From assembly GCF_011050365.1 (NCBI RefSeq), contig NZ_DRFV01000008.1, positions 186,001 to 250,000 of the forward strand: a stretch of DNA of 64,000 bases, in the 5' to 3' direction. The notes below the pieces were generated by a model. That model searched no databases, had not been told where the DNA came from, and saw nothing but the letters and a program-made list of their open reading frames with translations. Position 1 is the stretch's first letter; each line of letters begins with the position of its first letter. This document shows, piece after piece, positions 1-9,301 of the stretch. The stretch is from Pseudohongiella sp. Lineage in GTDB: Bacteria; Pseudomonadota; Gammaproteobacteria; Pseudomonadales; Pseudohongiellaceae. A program made the translations under genes and the position numbers.

Positions 1-670
1 TTTCAGTGCGCAAGACCCGCGGACCCAGTTTGACGGTGGCAAAGCCGGCTGCAATCGCCAGCGATTTTTCAGTGTCGCTGGTGCCGCCTTCGGGCCCGAC
101 CAGCAGACACACAGCATCGGGTGCGGCGCCACTGAAGCCGGCCGATCCGGTATGGTCCAGCAGGAAACCCTGTCCGGCCGGCACCGCCGTAACCCATTCG
201 GTCAGCGGCATCGGGCTGTGAATCACCGGCACCGAGCTGCGGCCACATTGTTCGCTGGCGCTGACCGCAACCTTTTGCCAATGCGCCGCGCGTTTATCGG
301 CGCGCTCGTTACTCAGCTTTACTTCGCTGAACTCGGTGAACAGCGGGGTAATCTCGGTGACCCCCAGCTCGGTTGCTTTCTGTATGGCGTAGTCCATGCG
401 CTCGCCGCGCGACAGCCCCAGACCCAGGTGCACCGCCAGTGAGGAATCCGGTGTCGACTTGCGCCTTTCAAGCAGACGGAGCCGGACGTCACGTTTATTG
501 ACATCCGTCACCTCGGCCAGAAACTCGCCATCCGCGCCGTTAAACAGCAGGCAGTGCTGCCCGGGTTTTACGCGCAGCACTTTGCCCAGGTAATGCGCCT
601 GGTCGCCGTCCAGCACGACGTCGGTGTCCGGCACCAGGGCATGATCTGTGTAAAATCGGGACAACCGCAT
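1..670 (-). CDS. rsmE: 16S rRNA (uracil-1498-N3)-methyltransferase RsmE, 3' end outside window
   Basis: Methylates N3 of U1498 in 16S rRNA on the assembled small subunit, using SAM. The reading frame opens at an ATG (MRLSRFYTD) and runs off the left edge after 223 codons. Family-typical segments are visible: an N-terminal PUA-like part (HYLGKVLR), then the SPOUT-fold knot signatures LLVGPEGG and LGPRVLRTE near the window edge. Compared with the usual length of about 240 residues, only some 15-20 C-terminal residues are missing. It starts 25 bp after metF on the same strand, so it is probably the last known member of the SAM-cycle operon, placing a SAM consumer beside the SAM-making enzymes. 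Identity is secure; the true 3' end cannot be seen. Confidence 0.93.
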   Translation of the reverse strand, partial: MRLSRFYTDHALVPDTDVVLDGDQAHYLGKVLRVKPGQHCLLFNGADGEFLAEVTDVNKRDVRLRLLERRKSTPDSSLAVHLGLGLSRGERMDYAIQKATELGVTEITPLFTEFSEVKLSNERADKRAAHWQKVAVSASEQCGRSSVPVIHSPMPLTEWVTAVPAGQGFLLDHTGSAGFSGAAPDAVCLLVGPEGGTSDTEKSLAIAAGFATVKLGPRVLRTE

Positions 671-695
671 ATGACCTCCGGCAACTGAACCCGCG

Positions 696-1541
696 TTAGC
701 GCAAGTTGAGTTGCTGCCAGATCTGCCGAACCGGCTCGGTCTGGTTCATGCTGTAAAAGTGCAGGCCCGGCGCGCCACCGGCCAGCAGGTCTTCGCACAG
801 GCTCTGTATCATTTCGATACCGAACTCACGAATGCTGGCGCTGTCATCCCCGTACGCCTGCAGGCGTTGACGAATCCAGCGTGGAATTTCGGCACCGCAA
901 CTGTTGCTGAAGCGTTGCAGGTTGGTGAAATTGGTGATCGGCATGATGCCGGGCACAATTGGAATGTCGATGCCAGCTTTGGCACAACTGTCCAGAAAAT
1001 AGAAATACGCATCCTGATTGTAGAAATACTGCGTAATGGCACTGTTGGCACCGGCATCAATCTTGCGTTTGAAAAAGTCGATGTCAGTGTCATAGCTGTC
1101 TGACTGCGGGTGAATCTCGGGGTAACACGCCACTTCAATATGAAAATGGTCACCCGTGGTTTTACGCACGAATTCGATAAGCTCATTGGCATAGTAGTAC
1201 TGAGAGGCTGTTCCCGTGCCGGAAGGAATGTCGCCACGCAGGGCGACCAGACGGTTGATACCCATGGCCTGGTAACTCTTGAGCAGTGCCTCGATCTCTT
1301 CGCGACTTGAACCGCCGAAAGACAGGTGTGGGGCCACATCCGATCCCGCCTGTTTGATGCGGGTGACTGTCTGTCGCGTGCCGTCCTTGGTGGAACCGCC
1401 GGCGCCATAAGTCACAGAAAAGAAATCCGGCTTCAGGGCAGTCAGTTCGTCGTGCACAACCTTCAGCTTTTCCACGCCCACGTCAGTGCGGGGCGGAAAG
1501 AATTCGAAACTGAAGCGTGCGTCTGTATCTACGATATCCAT
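696..1541 (-). CDS. metF: 5,10-methylenetetrahydrofolate reductase
   Basis: Reduces 5,10-methylene-THF to 5-methyl-THF, the methyl donor for methionine synthesis; a cytoplasmic FAD enzyme with a TIM-barrel fold. The 281-residue length matches bacterial MetF. The N-terminal FSFEFFPPR (residues about 10-18) carries the conserved catalytic glutamate, and VTYGAGGSTKDGT and LVALRGDIP are family motifs. A purine-rich stretch (GAGAG) precedes the ATG. It lies third in the minus-strand run metK-ahcY-metF-rsmE, 60 bp after ahcY, and closes the methyl cycle with them. Regulation is expected from the upstream SahR-like operator and possibly modulated by the hairpin between ahcY and metF. Confidence 0.97.
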   Translation of the reverse strand: MDIVDTDARFSFEFFPPRTDVGVEKLKVVHDELTALKPDFFSVTYGAGGSTKDGTRQTVTRIKQAGSDVAPHLSFGGSSREEIEALLKSYQAMGINRLVALRGDIPSGTGTASQYYYANELIEFVRKTTGDHFHIEVACYPEIHPQSDSYDTDIDFFKRKIDAGANSAITQYFYNQDAYFYFLDSCAKAGIDIPIVPGIMPITNFTNLQRFSNSCGAEIPRWIRQRLQAYGDDSASIREFGIEMIQSLCEDLLAGGAPGLHFYSMNQTEPVRQIWQQLNLR

Positions 1542-1561
1542 ATATTTTTCTCTCGCACAAA

Positions 1562-1590
1562 CCGCTGGCAGCGGCTATGGCCGCCAGCGG
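1562..1590 (-). other. Intercistronic hairpin between ahcY and metF
   Basis: An inverted repeat with 8-bp arms (CCGCTGGC at 1562-1569 and GCCAGCGG at 1583-1590) and a 13-nt loop lies in the 60-bp gap. No T-tract follows on the minus strand, so it is not a convincing intrinsic terminator. It may stabilise the upstream ahcY mRNA or mark a processing site. That role is inference. Confidence 0.4.
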
Positions 1591-1601
1591 CAACAGCGGG
1601 T

Positions 1602-2981
1602 TTAGTACTTGTAAGACTCGGGCTTGAACGGACCGCTTTCCTTGACGCCAATGTACTTGGCCTGGGTGGCAGTCAGTTTGGTCATCACGCCACCAAAACC
1701 ACCGACCATCAGGGCCGCGACTTCTTCGTCGAGTTTCTTGGGCAGCACTTCAACGCGCAGCATCTGCGCCTTTTCATCCGTAGAGCGTGATGCAAAGGCC
1801 TGCTTGAACATGTGGATCTGCGCAATCACCTGGTTAGCAAACGATCCATCCATAATGCGTGACGGATGACCTGTGGCATTGCCCAGGTTAACCAGACGGC
1901 CTTCGGACAACAGGATCAGATAGTTTTCCGGATTCTTTTCCGCGTCACCACGGAATACCTGGTGAACCTGTGGCTTGACCTCGACCCAGTTCCAGTTCTT
2001 GCGCATGTAGGCGGTGTCAATTTCGTTGTCGAAGTGACCAATGTTACAGATCACAGCACCATTTTTGACCGACTGCAGCATATTCTTGTCGCAGACATCA
2101 ATGTTGCCGGTGGTGGTCACGATCAGGTCAGTGTTGCCCAGCAACGCTGTGTCTATATCTTCCAGACGACCTGTGTTGTTGCCATCTTTGTAAGCCGACA
2201 CGATCTCGTAACCGTCCATACAGGCCTGCATGGCGCAGATCGGATCGATCTCGCTGATTTTAACAATCATGCCTTCCTGGCGCAGGCTCTGCGCAGAACC
2301 TTTGCCCACGTCACCGTAACCAACAACCAGTGCTTTTTTGCCCGACAGCAGCATGTCAGTGCCACGTTTGATGGCATCGTTCAGGCTGTGGCGACAGCCG
2401 TATTTATTGTCGTTCTTGGACTTGGTCACCGAATCGTTGACGTTGATAGCCGGCACTTTCAGTGAACCTTCTTCCAGCATTTCCAGCAGGCGGTGAACAC
2501 CGGTAGTAGTCTCTTCAGTGATGCCATGGATGCTGTCGAGCATGGCCGGGTACTTGTCATGCACCATGCCGGTCAGGTCGCCGCCGTCATCCAGCAGCAT
2601 GTTGGCGTCCCAGGCTTTGCCATCTTTCAGAATGGTCTGCTCAATGCACCATTCGCCTTCTTCTTCAGTTTGTCCTTTCCAGGCGTATACCGCGATACCT
2701 TTGGCCGCGATGTATGCCGCCGCATGGTCCTGGGTGGAGAAAATGTTGCACGAAGACCAGCGTACTTCGGCGCCCAGCTCGATCAGCGTTTCGATCAGCA
2801 CTGCGGTCTGGATGGTCATGTGGATACAGCCGATGATCTTTGCGCCGGCCAGTGGCTGCTCGGCTTTGTAACGTTCGCGCAGTGCCATCAGTGCCGGCAT
2901 TTCTGCCTGCGCCAGCACAACTTCCTTGCGGCCGTACTCGGCCAGATTAATATCGGCGACTTTATAATCGGTGGTGCTCAT
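1602..2981 (-). CDS. ahcY: Adenosylhomocysteinase (S-adenosyl-L-homocysteine hydrolase)
   Basis: Reversibly splits SAH into adenosine and homocysteine using tightly bound NAD, relieving product inhibition of methyltransferases. The protein has 459 residues. Visible motifs are the substrate-domain segment [19 protein letters not shown] (about 181-198), the NAD-binding [10 protein letters not shown] (221-230) and the C-terminal lysine/tyrosine tail KPESYKY that completes the neighbouring subunit's NAD site. An AAGGG-like site precedes the ATG. It follows metK by 28 bp and precedes metF. Organisms with AhcY use the one-step SAH route rather than the Pfs/LuxS route, which fits the SahR-type regulator upstream. 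Confidence 0.98.
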   Translation of the reverse strand: MSTTDYKVADINLAEYGRKEVVLAQAEMPALMALRERYKAEQPLAGAKIIGCIHMTIQTAVLIETLIELGAEVRWSSCNIFSTQDHAAAYIAAKGIAVYAWKGQTEEEGEWCIEQTILKDGKAWDANMLLDDGGDLTGMVHDKYPAMLDSIHGITEETTTGVHRLLEMLEEGSLKVPAINVNDSVTKSKNDNKYGCRHSLNDAIKRGTDMLLSGKKALVVGYGDVGKGSAQSLRQEGMIVKISEIDPICAMQACMDGYEIVSAYKDGNNTGRLEDIDTALLGNTDLIVTTTGNIDVCDKNMLQSVKNGAVICNIGHFDNEIDTAYMRKNWNWVEVKPQVHQVFRGDAEKNPENYLILLSEGRLVNLGNATGHPSRIMDGSFANQVIAQIHMFKQAFASRSTDEKAQMLRVEVLPKKLDEEVAALMVGGFGGVMTKLTATQAKYIGVKESGPFKPESYKY

Positions 2982-3009
2982 AAATAACCCTTATTACGAA
3001 TGAATTTGT

Positions 3010-4167
3010 TTACAGACCTGCTGCTTCGCGCAGTGCCTCGGCCTTGTCAGTTTTTTCCCAGGTGAACGCTGCGTCTTCGCGACCAAAGTGGCCGTATGCG
3101 GCGGTCGCGAAATAAATCGGACGAATCAGGTCCAGCATTTTGATCAGGCCTTTGGGGCGCAGCTCGAAATGTTCACGCACCAGTTCAACGATACGTTCAT
3201 CACTGATACGCCCGGTACCAAACGTTTCTACGCTGATCGACGTCGGTTCGGCCACACCAATGGCATAAGACACCTGAATTTCACACCGGTCAGCAATACC
3301 GGCGGCAACAATGTTTTTGGCGACATAGCGCGCAGCATACGCTGCTGAACGGTCAACCTTGGAAGGGTCCTTGCCAGAGAAGGCGCCGCCACCGTGGCGT
3401 GCCATGCCACCGTAAGTGTCAACGATAATCTTGCGGCCGGTCAGGCCACAGTCACCGAAGGGGCCACCTATCACAAATCGGCCGGTCGGGTTGATAAAGT
3501 ATTTGGTGTTCGCGTCCAGCCACTCGGCAGGCAGTACCGGTTTGATGATCTCTTCCATCACCGCTTCTTGCAGCGCTTTCTGACTGATGTCTTCGTCGTG
3601 CTGGGTAGACAGCACGACGGCATCGATGCCGACCGGTTTGCCGTCCTGATAACGGAAGGTTATCTGGCTCTTGGCATCGGGGCGCAGCCAGGGCAGCGTG
3701 CCGTTCTTGCGCACTTCAGCCTGACGCTTGACCAGTCGGTGAGAATAGGTGATCGGTGCTGGCATCAGCACATCGGTCTCATTACTGGCGTAGCCGAACA
3801 TCAGGCCCTGGTCGCCGGCACCCTGTTCGTGGTCCTGGGTTTCGTCAACGCCCATGGCGATGTCTGGCGATTGTTTGCCGATTGCGTTGAGTACGGCGCA
3901 GGAATGGCCATCGAAACCTTTGTCGGAGTGGTCATAACCAATATCGATGACCACTTTACGCGCGATGTCTTCCAGGTCAACGTAGGCTTCAGTGGTGACT
4001 TCGCCGGCAACAATCACCATGCCGGTTTTGACCAGCGTTTCGCAGGCTACGCGGGCGTGAGGGTCCTGCTGTAGCAGGTTGTCGAGAACAGCGTCCGAAA
4101 TCTGGTCGGCGATTTTATCCGGATGTCCTTCGGACACGGACTCGGAGGTGAATAAGCTTGTTGTCAT
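3010..4167 (-). CDS. metK: S-adenosylmethionine synthetase
   Basis: Makes SAM from methionine and ATP in the cytoplasm. The 385-residue protein has all standard segments: [20 protein letters not shown] (6-25) with the ATP/Mg ligands, [12 protein letters not shown], and the glycine-rich [20 protein letters not shown] good ribosome site (AAAGGA) precedes the ATG. It lies 50 bp after the SahR-like regulator and 28 bp before ahcY. I looked in the short leader for a SAM or SAH riboswitch and saw none; control is more likely by the DNA-binding regulator. Confidence 0.98.
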   Translation of the reverse strand: MTTSLFTSESVSEGHPDKIADQISDAVLDNLLQQDPHARVACETLVKTGMVIVAGEVTTEAYVDLEDIARKVVIDIGYDHSDKGFDGHSCAVLNAIGKQSPDIAMGVDETQDHEQGAGDQGLMFGYASNETDVLMPAPITYSHRLVKRQAEVRKNGTLPWLRPDAKSQITFRYQDGKPVGIDAVVLSTQHDEDISQKALQEAVMEEIIKPVLPAEWLDANTKYFINPTGRFVIGGPFGDCGLTGRKIIVDTYGGMARHGGGAFSGKDPSKVDRSAAYAARYVAKNIVAAGIADRCEIQVSYAIGVAEPTSISVETFGTGRISDERIVELVREHFELRPKGLIKMLDLIRPIYFATAAYGHFGREDAAFTWEKTDKAEALREAAGL

Positions 4168-4217
4168 GCTTAAGATCCTTTCTTCTGATGTCAGTTGTTT
4201 CGGTTAAAGTCAGTCAA

Positions 4218-5237
4218 TTAAAAGGTTCGGGTAAATACCCGCATCTGTACCTGAAAACCGTTTCGTTGTCCCAGGTAGACACGTTGCCCGCAGTCAAGTC
4301 CGGCTTCCTCCGCCCAGGCGTCAAGATCCTGTTCGGTAAAGCCAAGCCACAGATCACCGCAGGATTCGCGTACCCAATCCTGATCATGGTGGCTCAGGTC
4401 AATCAGTAACAAGGTGCCGTGGTTATTCAGCAGTTGCGCGCAGTCCCGGAAGGTTTCCCGTGGCGACGGGATATGGTGTAGCACCATATTGTAAATCAGC
4501 AGGTCGAATGTCAGACCCTGGCTCAACGCCGCCCGGGTATCGCCATGTATAAAATCTACCGGATTCGATGAACTGTGTTTGCCCAGTCGCTGCGCCAGTG
4601 AATTGCGGGCGCGGTTCAGCATCTCCATGGAATTGTCCAGCGCAGTCAGGTGCCGGAACCGGGTCGCCAGCTCGCTCAGCAAAGGGCTCTCACCTGGTCC
4701 GACCTCCAGTACCCGGGCCTGTTCCGGCAGTTTCAGGCCCCCCAGCAGGTCGCGCAGGGTGTCGCGGTAATGCGCGTATTCGGCGACCAGCTCCTGCTTT
4801 TCCAGAAAGCGCTCAGCGTGACGCTCAAAAAACAGCAGTGACTGCTCGGAGCGTTCATCATGTATCTGTTGTATGCCGCCTGCCAGCTCGCCGCGCAGCG
4901 GCAGCTCGTCCAGCGCAGCAAATGCTGATTGTTTGACGGCCAGCATTGCATCGTCTGTCAGCAGCAGCGCGCGGCGGTAAAAAATACTGTTACCTTCGCG
5001 CCGGGTGGAGACCAGCCCGGCCCGGGCCAGGATTTTCAGGTGATGACTCAGGGCTGACTGTCGCACGTCGACAATGCGGCATAGCTCCAATACACCAAAC
5101 GACTCGGCGCGCAGCAGCCGCAGAATATCCAGCCGTAGCGGATCCGCCAGCGCTTTGAACACGCGAGCCAGTTCATCGGCGGTGCGACCGATGGGCAGTT
5201 GCGTGTTGATGTCGATCATTTGTGAATGGGTGCTCAT
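4218..5237 (-). CDS. ArsR-family regulator fused to a SAM-dependent methyltransferase domain (SahR-like)
   Basis: Residues about 20-100 form an ArsR winged helix (recognition helix near SALSHHLKILARAGLV, 61-76). Residues about 140-310 form a class I methyltransferase domain with motif I VLEVGPGESP (176-185) and the post-motif LIYNMVLHHIP. No metal-binding cysteine pair of true ArsR sensors is evident. ArsR-type regulators beside metK/ahcY are known as SahR, which controls the SAM cycle in response to SAH. Here the methyltransferase fold is a plausible SAH-binding sensor. The gene leads the operon metK-ahcY-metF-rsmE, and its promoter overlaps a long palindrome (5264-5291). The start at 5237 leaves almost no leader after the predicted transcription start; Met7 (5219) is an alternative. 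Domain calls are firm; the SahR function is inferred from context. Confidence 0.85.
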   Translation of the reverse strand: MSTHSQMIDINTQLPIGRTADELARVFKALADPLRLDILRLLRAESFGVLELCRIVDVRQSALSHHLKILARAGLVSTRREGNSIFYRRALLLTDDAMLAVKQSAFAALDELPLRGELAGGIQQIHDERSEQSLLFFERHAERFLEKQELVAEYAHYRDTLRDLLGGLKLPEQARVLEVGPGESPLLSELATRFRHLTALDNSMEMLNRARNSLAQRLGKHSSSNPVDFIHGDTRAALSQGLTFDLLIYNMVLHHIPSPRETFRDCAQLLNNHGTLLLIDLSHHDQDWVRESCGDLWLGFTEQDLDAWAEEAGLDCGQRVYLGQRNGFQVQMRVFTRTF

Positions 5238-5246
5238 AGAGCGCGA

Positions 5247-5274
5247 ACTATACCAGCTGTGGCATCTATATCAA
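5247..5274 (-). promoter_or_regulatory. Predicted sigma-70 promoter of the SAM-cycle operon
   Basis: Read on the minus strand: a -35 TTGATA (5274-5269), a 16-nt spacer and a -10 TATAGT (5252-5247), close to consensus. Transcription would begin near 5240, three bases before the first possible ATG, so the mRNA would be leaderless or nearly so unless Met7 is used. The -35 lies inside the right arm of the adjacent palindrome, so a bound repressor would block polymerase. Confidence 0.55.
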
Positions 5275-5291
5275 AATATTTTGATAGAGAT
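5264..5291. promoter_or_regulatory. 28-bp palindrome, candidate operator of the SahR-like regulator
   Basis: The core 5269-5286 is a perfect 18-bp palindrome (TATCAAAAT/ATTTTGATA). It extends to 28 bp (5264-5291) with a single mismatched pair. ArsR-family dimers bind such AT-rich palindromes. It covers the -35 of the operon promoter and lies about 30 bp upstream of the regulator's first codon, as expected for an autoregulated repressor. The assignment is inference from position and symmetry. Confidence 0.6.
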
Positions 5292-5383
5292 ATGGAGTGG
5301 TATAAAGTATAAATCCTTATATATACAGAGATATAGTTAAATATTACGATATATCTTCATATATAACGATTTAATTTAGTTTT

Positions 5384-5417
5384 ACATCATACTCATCATG
5401 TATAAAGAGTATGATGT
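5384..5417. promoter_or_regulatory. Inverted repeat upstream of hipBA, candidate HipB operator
   Basis: Two perfect 11-bp arms, ACATCATACTC (5384-5394) and GAGTATGATGT (5407-5417), flank a 12-nt spacer that contains TATAAA (5401-5406), a plausible -10. A weak third partial pair, ACTCT (5426-5430) and AGAGT (5446-5450), lies just downstream. HipB-type antitoxins repress their own operon by binding inverted repeats at the promoter, so this is the best operator candidate. The whole stretch 5281-5456 is conspicuously AT-rich relative to its neighbours. Confidence 0.5.
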
Positions 5418-5456
5418 CTAAAGTAACTCTAATCATCATATATCAAGAGTAAAGAT

Positions 5457-5852
5457 ATGAATGGCAAGACGCTTGTGATTAACAAAACCTTGTCTGACGA
5501 GGCCATACTGGTCGAATTGGGGCGTCGGCTGAGTCGCCATCGCATTGATGCGAAATTGACCCAGCAGGCGCTGGCTGAGATGTCAGGTATTTCCAAAAGC
5601 ACGCTGGAGCGTATTGAGGCCGGTGCGCCATCCCAGCTACCGAATCTGATTCGTGTGCTGCGCGTGCTGGATATGCTGCCGACGCTGGATCACGCGATTC
5701 CGGCCCCGGCGCCCCGGCCCATGGCCCTGCTGCGCAACCAGCGTAAGCCTCCGCAACGGGTACGGCCACGGCAAACGCCCGCTTCCGCACCGGACCAGAC
5801 AGACAGGTCTGAGACAGGCAAACCCTGGGTTTGGGGGGATGAGCGCCAATGA
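5457..5852 (+). CDS. hipB: XRE/HipB-family antitoxin and transcriptional repressor
   Basis: A 131-residue protein. Residues about 19-60 form a helix-turn-helix of the Cro/CI type (LTQQALAEMSGISKSTLERIEAG). The C-terminal third is rich in Pro, Arg and Gln and is probably disordered, the part that in HipB-like proteins can contact or mask the kinase. Its stop overlaps the start of the hipA-like gene (ATGA), the standard translational coupling of toxin-antitoxin pairs. It should bind the inverted repeat at 5384-5417. HipB identity rests mainly on its partner; by itself it would be called a generic XRE regulator. Confidence 0.85.
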   Translation: MNGKTLVINKTLSDEAILVELGRRLSRHRIDAKLTQQALAEMSGISKSTLERIEAGAPSQLPNLIRVLRVLDMLPTLDHAIPAPAPRPMALLRNQRKPPQRVRPRQTPASAPDQTDRSETGKPWVWGDERQ

Positions 5853-7159
5853 CTACCCTGGCGCAGGTCAGGCTTTGGGGGAGCACCATTGGCGCGGTGG
5901 CGCTTGACGAGCGTTCTTCGACAGCGAATTTTGAATACGAAGAAGATTTTGCCAGCAGTGGTATCCAGCTCGCGCCACTGATGATGCCCTTGCCGGGCAG
6001 CCATAAAAAAGTATTTCGTTTCCCGGCCCTGGCGCAACAAACCTTTCATGGCCTGCCGGGGTTGTTGGCGGATGCATTGCCTGACCGTTTCGGGCATGCC
6101 CTGATTGATGCCTGGCTGGCCAGTCAGGGGCGTGCCCCCGATACGTTTAATGCAGTAGAGCGCCTGTGTTATGTCGGTCAACGGGCCATGGGTGCATTGG
6201 AGTTCGCACCGGTCACCGGGCCGCGGGCTAAGGCGTCGCAGCGCGTGGATATTTCGCAGTTGGTTGGCCTGGCTTCCAGGGTGCTGACGCAGCGGCAGTC
6301 CTTCGCGACCCATTTGAGCCAGGATGACCCTGATGGTTTGCGCGACATTTTACGGGTGGGGACCTCGGCGGGTGGCGCGCGGGCCAAGGCCGTTATCGCC
6401 TGGCACCCGGAAAGCGGCGATGTCCGATCCGGTCAGCTTGACGCTGACGCCGGTTACCAGCACTGGTTGCTGAAATTTGACGGCGTGAGCGCCAACCGGG
6501 ACAAAGAGCTGGCAGACCCTCAGGGCTACGGCCAGATTGAGTATGCCTACTACCTGATGGCTCGTGACGCGGGCATTACCATGTCAGAATGCCGCCTGCT
6601 CGAGGAAGGCGATCGCCACCACTTTATGACGCGCCGTTTTGATCGCACCGACGCGGGCGACAAACTACATATGCAGTCCCTGTGCGCGATGGCGCATTTC
6701 GACTATAACGCCGCCGGCGCCTACAGTTATGAACAGGCCCTGCAGGTCATGCAGCAATTGAACCTGTCACATGCCGAGGTCGAGCAACAGTTCCGACGTA
6801 TGGTATTCAACATCGTGGCCCGCAATCAGGATGACCATACCAAAAATATCGCCTTCCTGATGGACCGCGCCGGACAATGGTCCCTGTCGCCGGCGTTTGA
6901 TCTCACGTTTTCCTATAATCCGGACGGTGACTGGACCTCAAGCCACCAGATGAGCCTGAACGGCAGGCGCGATCATTTCACGCTTGACGACTTCAAGGCC
7001 TGCGCGCGGCTGGCCACCCTCAAGCGTGGCCGCGCCGAGGCCATTATCGAGGACGTTAGCGCGGTGGTCAGACGCTGGCCCGAATATGCCGACAGGGCGA
7101 CGGTGGCTGCCCGGTGGCGCGACCGTATTCAGCCTTTGCTGCGCGTGGATATCCTTTGA
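5849..7159 (+). CDS. hipA: HipA-family serine/threonine kinase toxin
   Basis: A 436-residue protein with the HipA layout. An N-terminal HipA_N-type domain (about 1-120; [17 protein letters not shown]) precedes the kinase-like core. The glycine-rich nucleotide loop is [13 protein letters not shown] (169-181) and a lysine strand is WLLKFDG. The catalytic-loop signature is NQDDHTKN (326-333), and the metal-binding aspartate is in [10 protein letters not shown] (347-356). HipA of E. coli phosphorylates glutamyl-tRNA synthetase and triggers growth arrest; the target here is unknown. All catalytic motifs look intact, so the toxin is probably active. It is coupled to hipB by a 4-bp overlap and ends 124 bp before tkt. 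The pair seems to be a guest between two core operons. Confidence 0.92.
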   Translation: MTTLAQVRLWGSTIGAVALDERSSTANFEYEEDFASSGIQLAPLMMPLPGSHKKVFRFPALAQQTFHGLPGLLADALPDRFGHALIDAWLASQGRAPDTFNAVERLCYVGQRAMGALEFAPVTGPRAKASQRVDISQLVGLASRVLTQRQSFATHLSQDDPDGLRDILRVGTSAGGARAKAVIAWHPESGDVRSGQLDADAGYQHWLLKFDGVSANRDKELADPQGYGQIEYAYYLMARDAGITMSECRLLEEGDRHHFMTRRFDRTDAGDKLHMQSLCAMAHFDYNAAGAYSYEQALQVMQQLNLSHAEVEQQFRRMVFNIVARNQDDHTKNIAFLMDRAGQWSLSPAFDLTFSYNPDGDWTSSHQMSLNGRRDHFTLDDFKACARLATLKRGRAEAIIEDVSAVVRRWPEYADRATVAARWRDRIQPLLRVDIL

Positions 7160-7283
7160 CGCGGCGACGGTCATATCTGCCTATCTGTGGCTTCGGGCCG
7201 GATATGTCTGGAAAATAAGGCTCAACTGCGGGAAAATACGCGCTTTCTACGACCCGAACCCCGCGTACAGGAGCTCCACTCGT

Positions 7284-9287
7284 ATGTCCACCCGACTGAC
7301 CTCGCGCAGAGAATGCGCCAATGCCATCCGTGCCCTCGCCATGGACGCCGTCCAGAAAGCCAATTCCGGCCACCCCGGCGCACCGATGGGCATGGCAGAC
7401 ATCGCCGAAGTGCTGTGGAACGACTTCCTGTCTCACAATCCGGTTAACCCGCAGTGGATGAACCGCGACCGCTTTGTTCTGTCCAATGGTCACGGCTCCA
7501 TGCTGATTTATGCTCTGCTGCATCTGAGCGGCTACGATCTGCCCATGTCGGAGTTGCAGAACTTCCGTCAGTTGCACTCCAGGACTCCGGGTCACCCCGA
7601 ATTTGGTTACACCCCCGGCGTCGAAACCACAACCGGTCCGCTGGGCCAGGGGCTGGCCAACGCGGTGGGTATGGCAATTGCCGAGAAGACCCTGGCGGCC
7701 CAGTTCAACCGTCCCGACCACAACATTGTCGATCACTTCACCTATGTGTTTGCCGGTGACGGCTGCCTGATGGAAGGTGTGTCACACGAAGTGTGTTCAC
7801 TGGCGGGTACGCTGGGTCTGGGCAAGCTGATCATGTTCTATGACGACAATGGTATCTCCATTGATGGTGATGTCGAAGGCTGGTTCACCGATGACACCAG
7901 CAAGCGCTTTGAGTCCTACGGTTGGCACGTGCTGGCGGTTGACGGCCACGACGCGGAACAGATTAAAGGCGCTATTGAGGCGGCCCGAAAAGAAACGTCA
8001 CGCCCAAGCATCATTCGCTGCCGTACCACGATCGGTTTCGGGTCCCCGGGTAAAAGCGGCACCGCGGGCATCCACGGCGCACCGCTGGGTGATGATGAAA
8101 TTGCCGCCACCCGCAAGCAGTTGGGCTGGCAGCACCCGCCGTTTGAAGTGCCGGAAAACATAAAGCAGGACTGGGACGCCCGCGAACGCGGTTTCCAGGC
8201 GGAAACGCAATGGAAAGAGAAACTGGTGCGCTATGAAGAAGCCCATCCCGATCTGGCAGTGGAGCTGGTACGCCGGTTGAAAGGCGAGTTGCCAGGCGAT
8301 TTTGCTGAGCGCGCCGCAGAGCACCTCGCGTCATGTCAGGAAAAAGGCGAAAGCATTGCGTCGCGCAAGGCGTCACAAAACAGCATCGCAGCATTTGGCG
8401 AGATTCTGCCGGAATTGATTGGCGGCTCTGCCGATCTGGCCGGTTCAAACCTCACGCTGTGGAAAGGCAGTGTGCCGATCACTGACAGCGCTGATGGTAA
8501 CTACATTAATTACGGTGTCCGTGAATTCGGCATGACCGCGATCATGAGCGGAATCGCGCTGCACGGCGGTTTTATCCCTTACGGCGGCACCTTCCTTATA
8601 TTCATGGAGTATGCGCGTAATGCGGTGCGCATGGCTGCATTGATGAAGCAGCATACCATCAACGTTTACACCCACGACTCCATCGGGCAGGGCGAAGATG
8701 GCCCGACCCACCAGCCTATCGAACAACTGGCCAACCTGCGTACCACGCCGAACATGTCGGTCTGGCGCCCCTGCGACGCGGTGGAAACGGCGATTGCCTG
8801 GAAACACGCCTTGCTGCGCAAGGATGGGCCGACATCGTTGGTATTCTCGCGTCAGGGGCTGCCGCACCAGGCACGCGATAATGCGCAGGTCGCCGGCATC
8901 GAGCGCGGCGCCTACGTGCTGGAAGACTGTCAGGGTCAGCCCGAACTGATCGTCATTGCGACTGGCTCGGAAGTGTCGATTGCGCGTGATGCCGTGAAAA
9001 CATTGCAGGATAAAGGCGTCAAGGCGCGCCTGGTGTCAATGCCTTCGACCGACGTGTTTGATGGGCAGGATGCTGCCTATCGCGAGAGTGTATTGCCATC
9101 TGCCGTACGCAAGCGCCTGGCGGTGGAAGCAGCCATTGCCGACTACTGGTTCAAGTATGTTGGTCTGGACGGTGCCGTAGTGGGCATGACCAGCTTTGGT
9201 GAGTCAGCCCCGGGTGGCGCTCTGATGAAGGCCTTCGGGTTCACTGCCGACAACATTGTTGCCAAAGCCGACGAACTGCTGACGTAG
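7284..9287 (+). CDS. tkt: Transketolase
   Basis: Thiamine-diphosphate enzyme of the pentose phosphate pathway, exchanging two-carbon units between sugar phosphates. I chose the ATG at 7284 ([16 protein letters not shown]) because it has an AGGAG site 11 bp upstream and gives the usual 667 residues; the frame is open 300 bp further upstream but that part overlaps hipA. Key segments are [17 protein letters not shown], the ThDP/metal motif GDGCLMEG (about 158-165) and the catalytic glutamate in VREFGM (about 414). It is first in the run tkt-epd-pgk-fba, with 14-bp spacing to epd. Confidence 0.97.
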   Translation: MSTRLTSRRECANAIRALAMDAVQKANSGHPGAPMGMADIAEVLWNDFLSHNPVNPQWMNRDRFVLSNGHGSMLIYALLHLSGYDLPMSELQNFRQLHSRTPGHPEFGYTPGVETTTGPLGQGLANAVGMAIAEKTLAAQFNRPDHNIVDHFTYVFAGDGCLMEGVSHEVCSLAGTLGLGKLIMFYDDNGISIDGDVEGWFTDDTSKRFESYGWHVLAVDGHDAEQIKGAIEAARKETSRPSIIRCRTTIGFGSPGKSGTAGIHGAPLGDDEIAATRKQLGWQHPPFEVPENIKQDWDARERGFQAETQWKEKLVRYEEAHPDLAVELVRRLKGELPGDFAERAAEHLASCQEKGESIASRKASQNSIAAFGEILPELIGGSADLAGSNLTLWKGSVPITDSADGNYINYGVREFGMTAIMSGIALHGGFIPYGGTFLIFMEYARNAVRMAALMKQHTINVYTHDSIGQGEDGPTHQPIEQLANLRTTPNMSVWRPCDAVETAIAWKHALLRKDGPTSLVFSRQGLPHQARDNAQVAGIERGAYVLEDCQGQPELIVIATGSEVSIARDAVKTLQDKGVKARLVSMPSTDVFDGQDAAYRESVLPSAVRKRLAVEAAIADYWFKYVGLDGAVVGMTSFGESAPGGALMKAFGFTADNIVAKADELLT

Positions 9288-9301
9288 GACGGAGCTTTAT
9301 T

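Noticed and set aside
4168-4217. SAM or SAH riboswitch before metK or ahcY
   Set aside because: The gaps (50 and 28 bp) are too short for known SAM-I/SAH classes and show no matching stems or conserved core.
6984-7283. N-terminal extension of transketolase by 100 residues
   Set aside because: It overlaps hipA and lacks homology; the ATG at 7284 has a proper ribosome site and gives the normal length.
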